Shown in pieces: positions 16,178 through 24,708 of a stretch of DNA of 64,000 nt. How positions within the stretch are numbered: the first letter of the stretch is position 1; each line of letters starts with the position of its first letter. Below the pieces are notes generated by a model that had not been told where the DNA came from, made no database searches, and saw only the letters and a list, made by a program, of their open reading frames with translations. A program made the translations under genes and the position numbers. Origin of the DNA: Bacillota bacterium (lineage in GTDB: Bacteria; Bacillota; UBA4882; UBA8346); the NCBI GenBank assembly GCA_023410535.1, contig JAEYPR010000001.1:1-64000 (forward strand), in the 5' to 3' direction.

Positions 16178-16206
16178 ATTACACTCTATCGAGTTCATCT
16201 TATCAA
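16178..16206 (-). promoter_or_regulatory. Promoter of the isomerase-pectinesterase operon
   Basis: On the minus strand TTGATA (16206-16201) and TGTAAT (16183-16178) are 17 bp apart, about 55 bp before the start codon at 16123. Confidence 0.55.
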
Positions 16207-16523
16207 AATAAACCGTCTTGAATCAACCCAAAATTATCAAATAGCTATGTCGAACGAGATATTTTGGACGATTTTGATCCAACCTATTTTCTTTACTTTA
16301 ATTTATTTCAGCTATATCGAAATTGAAATAAATAACCGGCAATTTTTAGTGCATGGCTGCAAAAATAGCCCCCACCGAAAATTCAATCATGGAATAACCC
16401 AAACCGGGTAATACTGTTAACCAAAATCCGATCATTTCGGGATTAATCAATATACTTTACGCTAATACCGGTCAACGATTGACCCGATCCTAAGAAAGAC
16501 CGCTCATTTCGCAGTATAAGTGA
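16207..16523. other. Divergent AT-rich intergenic region
   Basis: About 320 bp between divergent genes. It is AT-rich with no credible reading frame, and no operator or RNA family was recognised. A plus-strand extended -10 promoter lies at its right end. Confidence 0.4.
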
Positions 16524-16529
16524 TATAAT
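16521..16529 (+). promoter_or_regulatory. Extended -10 promoter for the NagX-like gene
   Basis: TGATATAAT at 16521-16529 is a perfect extended -10 element (TGn-TATAAT), 40 bp before the start codon; no -35 box is obvious at the usual spacing. Confidence 0.5.
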
Positions 16530-16568
16530 GTAAAAGTTAATGATAATCTGTTGTGACGAGGCATTGAG

Positions 16569-17711
16569 ATGAGTAATCAACCATCAGCGCCGGAGCGGGG
16601 AAAACGCTTGCACTCGCTTGATGCGTTACGCGGTTTTAATATGCTTTGGATCATTGGGGCGGAGGGAATCGCCGACGCGCTGAGTGGATTGAATTTTCCA
16701 GGCGCCCGGATGGTCGCGTCCCAATTGGACCATGCCGCTTGGATCGGATTTACCTTTAACGATCTGATCTTTCCACTGTTTCTGTTTTTGGTCGGAGTCG
16801 CTTTGGCATTTTCGGTCAAAAAACGCCGCGACCAAGGCCATGATATTGGGAAACTGCTCCGGCGCATTGTCGTACGGACGGTGTTATTGTATCTGCTTGG
16901 CGTCTATGTGAGCAATTCCGGTTTTATTCTCCGGGGGTGGTTTTACAACCTACGGTGGACCGGAGTGTTGTCCCGGATTGCGATCTGTTATTGTATCTCC
17001 GCCTTGTTGGTTCTTTTCACCAAACCGCGGGTGCAGGTGGGGGTCTTTGTGGGATTGTTGGTCGGATATTGGCTGGTCCTACGGTGGGTGCCGGTACCCG
17101 GATTCGGGGCGGGAGTGTGGACCCCCGAGGGTAATCTGGCGAATTACATCGATCGGCAGTATTTGCCGGGACGGCTTTATTATCAAACCTGGGATCCGGA
17201 AGGTCTAATCAGTACTTTCGCCGCCATTGCCACCTGTTTATTGGGAACCTTCACCGGATATTGGCTCCAATTGCAAGGGGAATGGCGGGGTCGGCCGCTC
17301 GGCAAGGGACGAAAGGCGAGCTATCTGGTCTTGATTGGACTGGTGTTGATCGGGGCGGGACTGCTCTGGAGTCTGGACTTTCCGATTATTAAAAAGATCT
17401 GGACCAGCTCCTACGTTTTATTGACCGGCGGTTTAAGCCTCATTTTAATGGCCCTTTTTTACTGGTTGATCGATATTAAACATTGGCGTCAATGGGCGTT
17501 TCCGTTTACGGTGATCGGGATGAATTCGATCTTTATTTATATCACGGCGGATACCTTTCCGTTTTTTGCCACCGCTAAATGGCTGGTGGGGGGCGCTCAG
17601 TTCGGCTTTTTAGGGGCTTGGCAACCGTTAGCCGTCGCAACGGCGGTTTTAACATTGGAATGGCTGGTTTTGTATGTCATGTATCGCCGGAAGATCTTTA
17701 TCCGCTTATAA
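16569..17711 (+). CDS. NagX-like membrane acyltransferase (DUF5009)
   Basis: A 380-residue polytopic membrane protein starting RLHSLDALRGFNMLWII, the hallmark of the DUF5009/heparan-alpha-glucosaminide acetyltransferase-like family (bacterial NagX). About ten hydrophobic segments follow, with DLIFPLFLFLVGVALAFS early and NSIFIYI late. Members are linked to uptake or acetylation of amino sugars and other surface glycans. GAGG lies 8 bases before the ATG. It is followed closely by an MFS exporter gene. Family assignment is good, substrate unknown. Confidence 0.85.
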   Translation: MSNQPSAPERGKRLHSLDALRGFNMLWIIGAEGIADALSGLNFPGARMVASQLDHAAWIGFTFNDLIFPLFLFLVGVALAFSVKKRRDQGHDIGKLLRRIVVRTVLLYLLGVYVSNSGFILRGWFYNLRWTGVLSRIAICYCISALLVLFTKPRVQVGVFVGLLVGYWLVLRWVPVPGFGAGVWTPEGNLANYIDRQYLPGRLYYQTWDPEGLISTFAAIATCLLGTFTGYWLQLQGEWRGRPLGKGRKASYLVLIGLVLIGAGLLWSLDFPIIKKIWTSSYVLLTGGLSLILMALFYWLIDIKHWRQWAFPFTVIGMNSIFIYITADTFPFFATAKWLVGGAQFGFLGAWQPLAVATAVLTLEWLVLYVMYRRKIFIRL

Positions 17712-17730
17712 TGAGGAAGGTTGGAGCCAC

Positions 17731-19011
17731 ATGCACACACGGATGGTTGGGCAATTTGAAAATGCTTTTTCAGCTTTGCGACACCGGAATTTCCGGCTCT
17801 TCTGGTTTGGACAGTGCGTATCGTTAATCGGGACCTGGATGCAGACGATCGGTCAATCGTGGTTGGTGATGGAATTGACCAATTCCAAGGAAGCATTAGG
17901 GTTGGTTGCGGCGATTCAATTTTTTCCGATGATGTTATTTGCATTGTTCTCCGGAGCGATCGCCGATAAACTGCCCAAACGCAAGGTGATCATTGCCTGC
18001 CAGAGCTGTTTGATGATGTTGGCGTTGGTATTAGCCAGTCTGACTTATTTTAAAGTGGTTCAATACTGGCATATCTTAGTTTTGGCCGGATTGCTGGGCT
18101 TGGTGAATAGTTTGGATATGCCGACCCGGCAAGCCTTTTTTGCGGAGCTGGTCGGTAAAGAGGATCTCATGAACGCGATCGCCTTAAACTCGACCATCTT
18201 CAATATCGCCCGGATCATCGGCCCGGCGATCGCGGGATTTTTGATTAGCTTGATCGGGATCGCTATCTGTTTTTATTTGAATGGCTTAAGTTTTGTGGCG
18301 GTGCTGATCGGTTTATGCTTAATCCGGCTTCCGGTTGAAGCCTCGGCCACCGGTACCGCCAAGTCGAACTCCGTCCGGGAAGTCTTGCGGAATACTGGCG
18401 AGGGGCTGCGGTATATTTTCGCACGGCCGATTATCTATTTGCCGCTTTTATTATTGGCCATGGTCAGTATCTTCGTAATTAATTTTAATGTGTTTGTGCC
18501 GTTGGTCGCCAAGGACATTCTGGGCCAGGATGCCAGGGGTTTTGGGATTTTGATGTCGGCGATGGGGTGCGGTTCATTGCTTGGCGCGCTGACTTTGGCG
18601 GCGAAGAGCCGTTCCGGTCCGAAACTTCGTGTCTTGTTAACGGGAGCGCTGGGAATGTGTTTGCTGGTGATCGCTTTGGGTTGTCTGCGGATTTTTTGGT
18701 TATCGGCAGTAACCCTTTTTGGGGTCGGCTTTTCGATGATTAGTTTCACCGCCTCCACCAATACGTTAATCCAGTTGAATACGGAAGACGGGATGCGCGG
18801 CCGGGTAATGGGCGTCTATGCGCTGGTTTTTGGCGGCGTAACTCCGATTGGGAGTTTAATCGCGGGAACTTTAGCGGAAAGAATCGGTAGCGGCTACGCC
18901 TTAGCGGTCTGCGGTAGCGCGGGCGTTTTGGCGTTAGGCGTCGTTTATATTGCGTACCTTCGTATTAACCGCCGGGTAGAGCGGGGGCAAGGGGTGGCGG
19001 CGAACTTATAG
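17731..19011 (+). CDS. MFS exporter (MFS_3/EntS type)
   Basis: Twelve-span major facilitator of 426 residues. The N-terminus NFRLFWFGQCVSLIGTWMQT and the GAIADKLPKRKV loop between helices 2 and 3 match the MFS_3 group that exports siderophores and drugs. A longer frame overlaps the preceding gene, but the ATG at 17731 has GGAG 5 bases upstream and fits the family start. Twenty bp after the NagX-like gene, so probably cotranscribed. Substrate unknown. Confidence 0.87.
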   Translation: MHTRMVGQFENAFSALRHRNFRLFWFGQCVSLIGTWMQTIGQSWLVMELTNSKEALGLVAAIQFFPMMLFALFSGAIADKLPKRKVIIACQSCLMMLALVLASLTYFKVVQYWHILVLAGLLGLVNSLDMPTRQAFFAELVGKEDLMNAIALNSTIFNIARIIGPAIAGFLISLIGIAICFYLNGLSFVAVLIGLCLIRLPVEASATGTAKSNSVREVLRNTGEGLRYIFARPIIYLPLLLLAMVSIFVINFNVFVPLVAKDILGQDARGFGILMSAMGCGSLLGALTLAAKSRSGPKLRVLLTGALGMCLLVIALGCLRIFWLSAVTLFGVGFSMISFTASTNTLIQLNTEDGMRGRVMGVYALVFGGVTPIGSLIAGTLAERIGSGYALAVCGSAGVLALGVVYIAYLRINRRVERGQGVAANL

Positions 19012-19074
19012 TCGAAAAATAGCGATAATAAATTGGAAGATGGGGAAGCTATCGATGAAATAATCTAACCGGAG

Positions 19075-19389
19075 GTGGAGACTATCGTCTTCAAAACCAT
19101 CCGTTTCGCCTTTATTTTAGTGGCTTTTGGCTTAGTGCTCCTGATCGCTGTTTATTATCTCAAACCTAAAAATCAACCTTCACCCCATCCCCAAGTGAAG
19201 CAGGGGCAGGTCTACAGTTATTATCAGATCTTTGACGAAAAGACCGGCAAGAATCTGATGAATATCTCGTCGGCCCCGGTCCAGGTCGGAGACGAGTTGA
19301 TCACCGCCGACAACCGGCGTTATGTCGTGATTCGCGTCAACGGCAACCAAGCCTACGCTAAATTTGTGGAAAAAGTGGAAATAAAATAA
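19075..19389 (+). CDS. Small membrane-anchored protein of unknown function
   Basis: A 104-residue protein with one N-terminal transmembrane segment (about residues 10-28) and a soluble domain of about 70 residues (GQVYSYYQIFDEKTGKNLM, VQVGDELITADNRRYVVIRV) that looks like a small beta-barrel. No family was recognised. The start is odd: a fine GGAGGTGG site covers the annotated GTG, while the codon at normal spacing is ATC. A gene end just before a strong terminator supports its reality. Confidence 0.65.
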   Translation: METIVFKTIRFAFILVAFGLVLLIAVYYLKPKNQPSPHPQVKQGQVYSYYQIFDEKTGKNLMNISSAPVQVGDELITADNRRYVVIRVNGNQAYAKFVEKVEIK

Positions 19390-19411
19390 TGCCGTAATTT
19401 CCAACGAAATC

Positions 19412-19462
19412 AAAAAAGCTGTTGCCAAAGGAACGTTTCGTTCTCTTGGCAACAGCTTTTTT
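19412..19462. terminator. Bidirectional terminator
   Basis: AAAAAAGCTGTTGCCAA pairs with TTGGCAACAGCTTTTTT around a loop that itself contains GGAACG/CGTTCT. T-runs exist on both strands, serving the plus-strand gene ending at 19389 and the minus-strand gene ending at 19506. Confidence 0.9.
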
Positions 19463-19505
19463 GATGCATTTCCGAAAATCGGTGCCGAGTGGTCCAGACA
19501 ATGTT

Positions 19506-20279
19506 TTACGCCGTAAACCATTCCAACTGTCCCGGTTCTAAAATCCGACACTGCCGCTCCGGCGAATGTTGCCCCAGCAAATAAGCGAATTTCTCCGGAT
19601 CGCCGGTGTTGTCGGCGTACATTCCGTAATGATTGGGGATCACGGTCTTGGCCTTAACCAGTTCGGCGGCATGAATGGCGCCGGCGATATCCATATTGCC
19701 TTGTTGGCCGTTGAAGCATAAGAAAGCGTAGTCAACGGTGAAGCGGCTCCCGATCTCCCGCATGCCGTAGAATAACTGGGTGTCGCCGGAGAAGTAGAGA
19801 GTGATCCCTTCGGTTTGGATCACGAAACCGACCGCTCCGCCGCCATGCACGGCCTTGACCGGGGTCACCCAGTACTGATCGAGTTCGACCGTTGTGTTTA
19901 CGGGTAAAGCTTGGACCATTGTCTGGGGGATGTCCAATTCTTCGGTTAAACGGTTACAGACGATTTCCGAACCGTAAAAACGGGTGGGAGACTGATTCGC
20001 CAGAATCACCACCGAGTTGGGGTCGAGGTGGTCCTGGTGGTCATGGCTCAACAACACGTGGTCCACCCCGTGAGCGCTGTCGGGATTGAGCACCGGCGCC
20101 ACCAAACGTTCATGAATATAAGGCTTGTACCCCTTGGAAATGGTATCCGTAACGTACGGGTCGATGGCCAGCACTTTTTGAGTCGAATTTTTGAGAACAT
20201 ATCCGGATTGACCTAGCCACCACAGGCCGATTTTTCCGGTGGGAACGATGGTTTCTTTGACTGCCTGATTGATTGTCAT
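19506..20279 (-). CDS. UlaG-like metallo-beta-lactamase-fold hydrolase
   Basis: A 257-residue metal-dependent hydrolase. The metal motif is LLSHDHQDHLD; other markers are IGLWWLGQSGYVLK at the start, VHGGGAVGFVIQ, YFSGDTQLF and the late PNHYGMYADNTGDPEKF. The pattern is that of UlaG (L-ascorbate-6-phosphate lactonase) and relatives, but no ascorbate genes are nearby, so the lactone substrate is uncertain. AAGGAG lies 9 bases before the ATG. Confidence 0.85.
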   Translation of the reverse strand: MTINQAVKETIVPTGKIGLWWLGQSGYVLKNSTQKVLAIDPYVTDTISKGYKPYIHERLVAPVLNPDSAHGVDHVLLSHDHQDHLDPNSVVILANQSPTRFYGSEIVCNRLTEELDIPQTMVQALPVNTTVELDQYWVTPVKAVHGGGAVGFVIQTEGITLYFSGDTQLFYGMREIGSRFTVDYAFLCFNGQQGNMDIAGAIHAAELVKAKTVIPNHYGMYADNTGDPEKFAYLLGQHSPERQCRILEPGQLEWFTA

Positions 20280-20343
20280 GTTGGTGCGCTCCTTTTTGCA
20301 TTCGTTTTAGTAATAGTGAAATGAAATAGGCGGCGGTAGCCGC

Positions 20344-20760
20344 CTATGATTCGTTTAACGCCTCGGGCGTTTTGGGAAGAGTTAAAGTGAAAAGGCCGTT
20401 TTCTTGCATGGTTTGGTGAAACGATTCGGGTTGGACTTTTTCCTTCAAAATGAAATGCCGTTCAAAACTTCGCATTTGCCGGCGCCAACCAAACCAGCCT
20501 CGCTGTTGCCGCGTGGCGGTTTCATAACGGGCGCCGCGAATCGTGACGCGGTTTGCCAACACTTTCACTTCGATTTCCGGTTCACTCCAACCGAGGAAGT
20601 TTCCTTCGATGACCCATTCGCTGCCGGCATCCTGGAGCCTGATCTCGGGAAAATAGTTAGGGCCTTTGCGCCGCCATAAACTTCGGAAAAAACTGCTCAA
20701 CTGGTTAACCAGGCGGACCCAAAACCAATCGGTCCGGTCCTGCGGGAATTCTAAAACCAT
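20344..20760 (-). CDS. Hsp20/alpha-crystallin family small heat shock protein
   Basis: A holdase-type chaperone of 138 residues. The alpha-crystallin domain covers about residues 38-135 (WVIEGNFLGWSEPEIEVKV, RVTIRGARYE, SFERHFILKEKVQPESFHQTMQ, GLFTLTLPK). The short C-terminus lacks an IxI anchor. ATG 20760 is chosen because GAGGGG precedes it by 8 bases. It stands between the UlaG-like and udk genes on the same strand. Confidence 0.82.
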   Translation of the reverse strand: MVLEFPQDRTDWFWVRLVNQLSSFFRSLWRRKGPNYFPEIRLQDAGSEWVIEGNFLGWSEPEIEVKVLANRVTIRGARYETATRQQRGWFGWRRQMRSFERHFILKEKVQPESFHQTMQENGLFTLTLPKTPEALNES

Positions 20761-20836
20761 CCGGATCACCCCTCGTCTTTATAATAGTCGGCGGGGGTGA
20801 AGTTTGATCCATGCTTTTGGACTTATCTTGGAAAGA

Positions 20837-21466
20837 TTAACCGCAAATATCCTCCAGTTCATGCAGATACCGTTCAACCCTGGAAACGAGCAAACTTAAG
20901 GCGACGGTATTGTGGCCGCCTGCGGGAATGATGATATCGGCATAACGTTTGGTCGGCTCGATAAAGGCTTCGTGCATCGGTTTGACAGTGGTCAAATACT
21001 GCTCGCAAACGGACTCCAGCGAACGGCCGCGCTCGTTGATATCCCGCATAATACGGCGCAGCACCCGCGTATCGGCGTCGGTGTCGACATAAGCTTTGAT
21101 ATCGAAGATCTCCCGTAATTCGGGATCGGCCAAGAGCAGAATTCCTTCGACCACGATAACCGGACAAGGCCGGAGGGCAATGGTTTGAGTGGTCCGGGCG
21201 TGTTGCGCAAAATCATAGACCGGGACTTGGACCGCCTCTCCCTGTCGCAGTTTCCGCAAGTGCGCCACCAATAAATTATTTTCAAACGCCGCGGGGTGGT
21301 CGTAATTTTGTTGCGCGCGCACCGCAAACGGGAGATGCCCGTTATCGGCGTAATAAGAATCCTGAGAGATCAGCGCGACATTGGCTGAACCCAACTCCAG
21401 CTCCAAGGACTTGGCGACAGTTGATTTGCCGGAACCGGTTCCGCCGGTAATTCCGATCATCAGCAT
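20837..21466 (-). CDS. udk: Uridine kinase
   Basis: Phosphorylates uridine and cytidine with ATP or GTP in pyrimidine salvage. The P-loop is GGTGSGKST near the N-terminus, followed by QDSYYAD, NYDHPAAF (the family NFDHP block), VPVYDF, VVEGILLL, RRIMRDINERGR and the EPTKRYADIIIPAGG tail. The ATG at 21466 follows GAGG by 8 bases; a frame six codons longer is less likely. 209 residues is standard. Confidence 0.93.
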   Translation of the reverse strand: MLMIGITGGTGSGKSTVAKSLELELGSANVALISQDSYYADNGHLPFAVRAQQNYDHPAAFENNLLVAHLRKLRQGEAVQVPVYDFAQHARTTQTIALRPCPVIVVEGILLLADPELREIFDIKAYVDTDADTRVLRRIMRDINERGRSLESVCEQYLTTVKPMHEAFIEPTKRYADIIIPAGGHNTVALSLLVSRVERYLHELEDICG

Positions 21467-21484
21467 GGGCACTACCTCAATCAT

Positions 21485-21798
21485 TTCATTATGGATTCGA
21501 TTTGAATCGAACCCGTTTCAAATTTTTATTTTTTCGCGTTCGGATAAAATATCCCTCCCGAAAATGATGGATAAAGCAAAAAAGGGTTGAAATTACTTAA
21601 AAAATGTAACCACCGAGAGATGCCGATTGCGACCTCACCCCGTCTCCCGCGCCGCTGGGAGGCATCTTGAACGGGCAACGGCGGAGCGGAACCGGGGTGA
21701 GATCATAACTCCAAAATTAACGGCAGGAAATTACCAAAAGATCACTAATTTAATTAATGAAATAATTCCAGTCGAAACAAAAGAGGGCGCAATTTTCA
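21485..21798. repeat. Intergenic region with interleaved inverted repeats
   Basis: Within this 314-bp gene-free stretch, AGATGCC (21618-21624) pairs with GGCATCT (21661-21667) and CTCACCCCG (21634-21642) with CGGGGTGAG (21693-21701). The arms interleave as A-B-A'-B', which would give a pseudoknot-like fold if transcribed. The GC-rich block stands out from AT-rich flanks and resembles a REP-type element. No known RNA family was recognised. Confidence 0.45.
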
Positions 21799-22077
21799 AT
21801 GCAATATTTAATTAATATCCCCATCTTCATCTTTCTCGGCCTGAACGGACTAGGTTTCTTCCTGGTCGCATTGGATAAATCCAAAGCCCGTCGCCACCGC
21901 TGGCGGATTCCGGAAAAAGCTTTCTTTATCATTGCGGTCCTGGGCGGGAGTTTCGGTACATACGGCGGCTGTCTGTTATTCCGGCACAAAACCAAACATC
22001 CGCAATTTATGGTTGGTTTGCCGTTGATCATTTTCGCCCAGATCGGACTGGGGTCATGGTGGTTATTGTGGAGGTAA
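21799..22077 (+). CDS. DUF1294 membrane protein
   Basis: A 92-residue integral membrane protein with three hydrophobic segments and the family marks: DKSKARRHRWRIPEKAFF in the cytoplasmic loop, LGGSFGTYGGCLLFRHKTKH in the middle, and a final helix ending in WWLLWR. DUF1294 proteins are widespread with no proven role. GAGGGCG lies 9 bases before the ATG. Confidence 0.85.
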   Translation: MQYLINIPIFIFLGLNGLGFFLVALDKSKARRHRWRIPEKAFFIIAVLGGSFGTYGGCLLFRHKTKHPQFMVGLPLIIFAQIGLGSWWLLWR

Positions 22078-22208
22078 GCGCATGTTTGGTGGTCGGCGGA
22101 ACAAGGCGTGGCGTCTTGTCCCGTTTTATGGTGTAATAGTTGCCGGATCGACCTCATAAGGATAATACAGACTCGCCCTGAGGAGCGAAGTCGGAATGGG
22201 GTGTAACG

Positions 22209-23486
22209 ATGCAGCGTTATCGGTTAATTAAGGTTTTTACCAATGAGAATGCCAAATGGCAGGGCAAGCCGGTTGGACAGGCGATGGTGGAATACCTGAA
22301 AAGTTTGAAGATCCCGGTGCGTTGTATTGTCACCAAAGGGATGGCGGGCTATTACGAAGACGGCGAGATCGCCATGCATTCGCTTTTGAAATATAATTTA
22401 AATTTACCGATCCAAATCGAAGTCATCCTCCCGGCCCGTTGGGCGCAGGCAGTGTTGCCGACCATTGCCGGAATGGTTGTCGATGGCATCATCGCCGTCG
22501 AGAAGTTAACGGTCTATCAGTATAAAGTCTCGGAACACTTAATCCCCGATCAGATATTGGTTAAAGACGTTATGACCGCCAAAGCGGAGAGCGTCGGTCA
22601 GACAATGCCCGTCGAAGATGTTATCCGCAAGATGCTGAGCAAATCATTGAAAAGTGTGCCGGTGGTCGACAATTCCGGCCATCCGGTCGGGATGATCACC
22701 CAAGAAAACCTCTCCAACCACCCGTATCTGCCCCTACGTTTGGGACTGCTCGCCCGGTTGGAACCGAAAAAAGTCGAGGCGTATCTGGATAAGTTGCCTT
22801 TGTATACCGCGGGGGAGATTATGAGTTACCCGGTGATTACCGTGCGTGAGAGTCAGACCATCGCCGAAACGGTGGAACTGATGTTGCGTTATAATCTGAA
22901 ACGTCTCCCGGTCGTCAATGACCAGGGGCGTTTATCCGGAGTGATCGCCCGGATCGATATCTTCCGGATCATGAACAAACAGGCCGACCGGTGGCAGACG
23001 TTGCAAAAACAACAAATCTCCCTGGGCAATCAAAAGCTGGTCCGTGCGATTCATCAGCGGGAAAATGACGCGGTAAGTCCGGAAACTTCATTAGGCGAGG
23101 TCATTGCGATGATGGACCGCCGGGAGATGCAGCGGGTTGCGGTGGTCGATCAACAAAACCGTTTGGTCGGGATCATCTCCGACTATGATCTGCTGCCCGT
23201 TTTGAGTTGCCCGATCGGAGATTCGGATCAGGAAAGCATTAGCCCGCGCGCCTTGCTGACCAAAGGTTGCCAGTTTCCAGAATCAATTCAGCGGATGGGC
23301 GCCAAAACCGTCGCCGACCTCATGAACAAACAGGTTATTGCCGTTCAAGAGGAAGATTTGGTCGAAACGGCCCTGCAGTTGATGACTGAAAAAGGGTTAA
23401 AACGGTTGCCGGTGACCGATGCAGCCGGGATATTCCACGGGATGATCACCCGGGATGACTTGTTACGGGTGATTGCGGAGGGATAG
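22209..23486 (+). CDS. DUF190 protein fused to four CBS domains
   Basis: The N-terminal 105 residues are a DUF190 domain, a PII-like ferredoxin fold (LIKVFTNENAKWQGKPVG to IAVEKLTVYQY). The remaining 320 residues form two CBS pairs: VKDVMTAKAESV, AGEIMSYPVITVRESQT, a third near VSPETSLGEVIAMM, and VADLMNKQVIAVQEEDL. CBS pairs bind adenine nucleotides, so the protein probably senses energy charge or a cyclic nucleotide. The usual partner of DUF190, the fluoride channel CrcB, is absent. A small hairpin (GACTCGC/GCGAAGTC) precedes the start. Direct target unknown. Confidence 0.85.
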   Translation: MQRYRLIKVFTNENAKWQGKPVGQAMVEYLKSLKIPVRCIVTKGMAGYYEDGEIAMHSLLKYNLNLPIQIEVILPARWAQAVLPTIAGMVVDGIIAVEKLTVYQYKVSEHLIPDQILVKDVMTAKAESVGQTMPVEDVIRKMLSKSLKSVPVVDNSGHPVGMITQENLSNHPYLPLRLGLLARLEPKKVEAYLDKLPLYTAGEIMSYPVITVRESQTIAETVELMLRYNLKRLPVVNDQGRLSGVIARIDIFRIMNKQADRWQTLQKQQISLGNQKLVRAIHQRENDAVSPETSLGEVIAMMDRREMQRVAVVDQQNRLVGIISDYDLLPVLSCPIGDSDQESISPRALLTKGCQFPESIQRMGAKTVADLMNKQVIAVQEEDLVETALQLMTEKGLKRLPVTDAAGIFHGMITRDDLLRVIAEG

Positions 23487-23500
23487 GATCGGCGGGCGGG

Positions 23501-23650
23501 CATGTTGATGAAGCGGCTGGGGCGGCAGCCCATTTCAAGCTCCCCGAATTAAGCCAGCGGGTCAATTTGTTGGATCAAGGTTTGCAAGCGATCAATAATG
23601 CCCCGCCATTGCCGGTCAGCCAACCACGCTCAACTAAATCTACCGTTTGA
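23501..23650 (+). pseudogene. Relic of an Hpt (histidine phosphotransfer) domain C-terminus
   Basis: The frame read from 23501 gives AGAAAHFKLPELSQRVNLLD followed by QGLQAINN and a stop at 23650. This matches the second half of Hpt domains, GAAxxFxLPxLSxxxxxLE, but the upstream helix with the phospho-accepting His is not recognisable and there is no start codon. It follows the DUF190-CBS stop by a few bases. Probably the decayed end of a two-component gene. The match is short, so confidence is limited. Confidence 0.4.
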
Positions 23651-23661
23651 CAGAGGTGTTT

Positions 23662-23692
23662 AAATCGGACCGTTCAAAGGGTCCGATTTTTC
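23662..23692 (+). terminator. Intrinsic terminator
   Basis: AAATCGGACC pairs with GGTCCGATTT around GTTCAAA, followed by TTTC. It probably ends the transcript that includes the DUF190-CBS gene and the relic. Confidence 0.85.
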
Positions 23693-23797
23693 AATGTGAA
23701 GGCGAAACGGATTTGCCGGAAAATTCTTTTTTCGGGTTTGGCAGGAATTAACCTACTTGCTCAGAAATGTCTTGGTTAAAAACAAAAGGATGGCAGC

Positions 23798-24493
23798 ATG
23801 AGATTTGCATCACTCCAAAAAGCGGCTGTGCTGAAACGGTTAAACCGGTTTGTCGTCCAGGCAAAAGACAGCACCGGTCGTATCATATCTCTTCATCTTG
23901 CGAATTCGGGACGGTTGAAAGAACTGATTGTACCGGGACGGGAAATCTGGTTTCAACCCTTTCAGGATCAGGGTGATAAGCGTACCTGTGGCCGTTTATT
24001 GTTGATCCGGAATGACGTCGGCACTTTGGTCTGTATTGACGCTACCTTGCCGAACGCCATCGTGGAAGAGGCTTTGCGGCAAGGGAAGATCCCCGGCTTT
24101 GCAAACTATCCTTCGCTTCGGCGTGAATACACCATAGGGAAAAGTCGGTTTGATTTTTATTTGCGTTCCGATGACGCTGAATGTTTCATCGAAGTGAAGT
24201 CGGTCACCTTGGTCGAAGCCGGTGTGGCGATGTTTCCCGACGCTCCGACCGAACGGGGGTTGAAACATCTTGACGAGCTAGGCAGGCTGCAAAGCGAACG
24301 GGTTGCAACTGCCGTGATCTTTTTAATCCAACGGGAAGACGCTACCGCGTTTACTCCGAACGACCGGACCCAACCGGAATTTCGGGAGCATTTACGCGCT
24401 GTCTGGGAACGCGGGGTTCAGGTGCTCGCCTATGATTGCCGGTTAACCGAATCCGAGATTGAGCTGCGTCAACCGGTCAAGCTGATGATTTGA
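23798..24493 (+). CDS. sfsA: SfsA family protein
   Basis: A 231-residue member of the sugar fermentation stimulation family, with an N-terminal OB-like part (AVLKRLNRFVVQAKD, LANSGRLKELIVPGREIW) and a nuclease-like C-terminal part (GKSRFDFYLRSDDAECFIEVKSVTLVE, FPDAPTERGLKHLDEL) with the D-ExK core of PD-(D/E)XK folds. Its biochemical role is unproven; E. coli SfsA binds DNA. Monocistronic, AAGGATGG before the ATG. Confidence 0.9.
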   Translation: MRFASLQKAAVLKRLNRFVVQAKDSTGRIISLHLANSGRLKELIVPGREIWFQPFQDQGDKRTCGRLLLIRNDVGTLVCIDATLPNAIVEEALRQGKIPGFANYPSLRREYTIGKSRFDFYLRSDDAECFIEVKSVTLVEAGVAMFPDAPTERGLKHLDELGRLQSERVATAVIFLIQREDATAFTPNDRTQPEFREHLRAVWERGVQVLAYDCRLTESEIELRQPVKLMI

Positions 24494-24584
24494 TCTTACC
24501 ACCATATCAGCCAAAATTGGACAGAATGGTTCTTTTACAATACTGCCAAATGTGAAAGAATAGAATTACCATTGAAATCGATAG

Positions 24585-24602
24585 GTCGCACGAAATACTT
24601 TG
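24585..24602 (+). repeat. Diverged copy of the 19-bp intergenic element
   Basis: GTCGCACGAAATACTTTG matches the sequence repeated at 59398 and 45747 (GTCGCACTAAATATTTGG) at 15 of 18 positions. It lies 107 bp before the MocR-type regulator gene. It may be a third site for the same factor or chance. Confidence 0.3.
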
Positions 24603-24708
24603 AACGGCTTGACTGTGGCCTATTTCCTTATTCAGAACGATTTGCAACTGAAGAATTGCCGAAAAGACGCTTCAATTCTTTGGGCGTCAAAATTCCATTG
24701 CGACGCAG

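Noticed and set aside
15425..16411. 328-codon plus-strand frame opposite the TIM-barrel gene
   Set aside because: Antisense shadow of a real gene with His/Asp/Gln-biased composition; no ribosome site, no family motif.
22080..22208. Fluoride riboswitch ahead of the DUF190 gene
   Set aside because: Considered because DUF190 and CrcB often share it, but the conserved GATGG...CUGAUGA pattern is absent.
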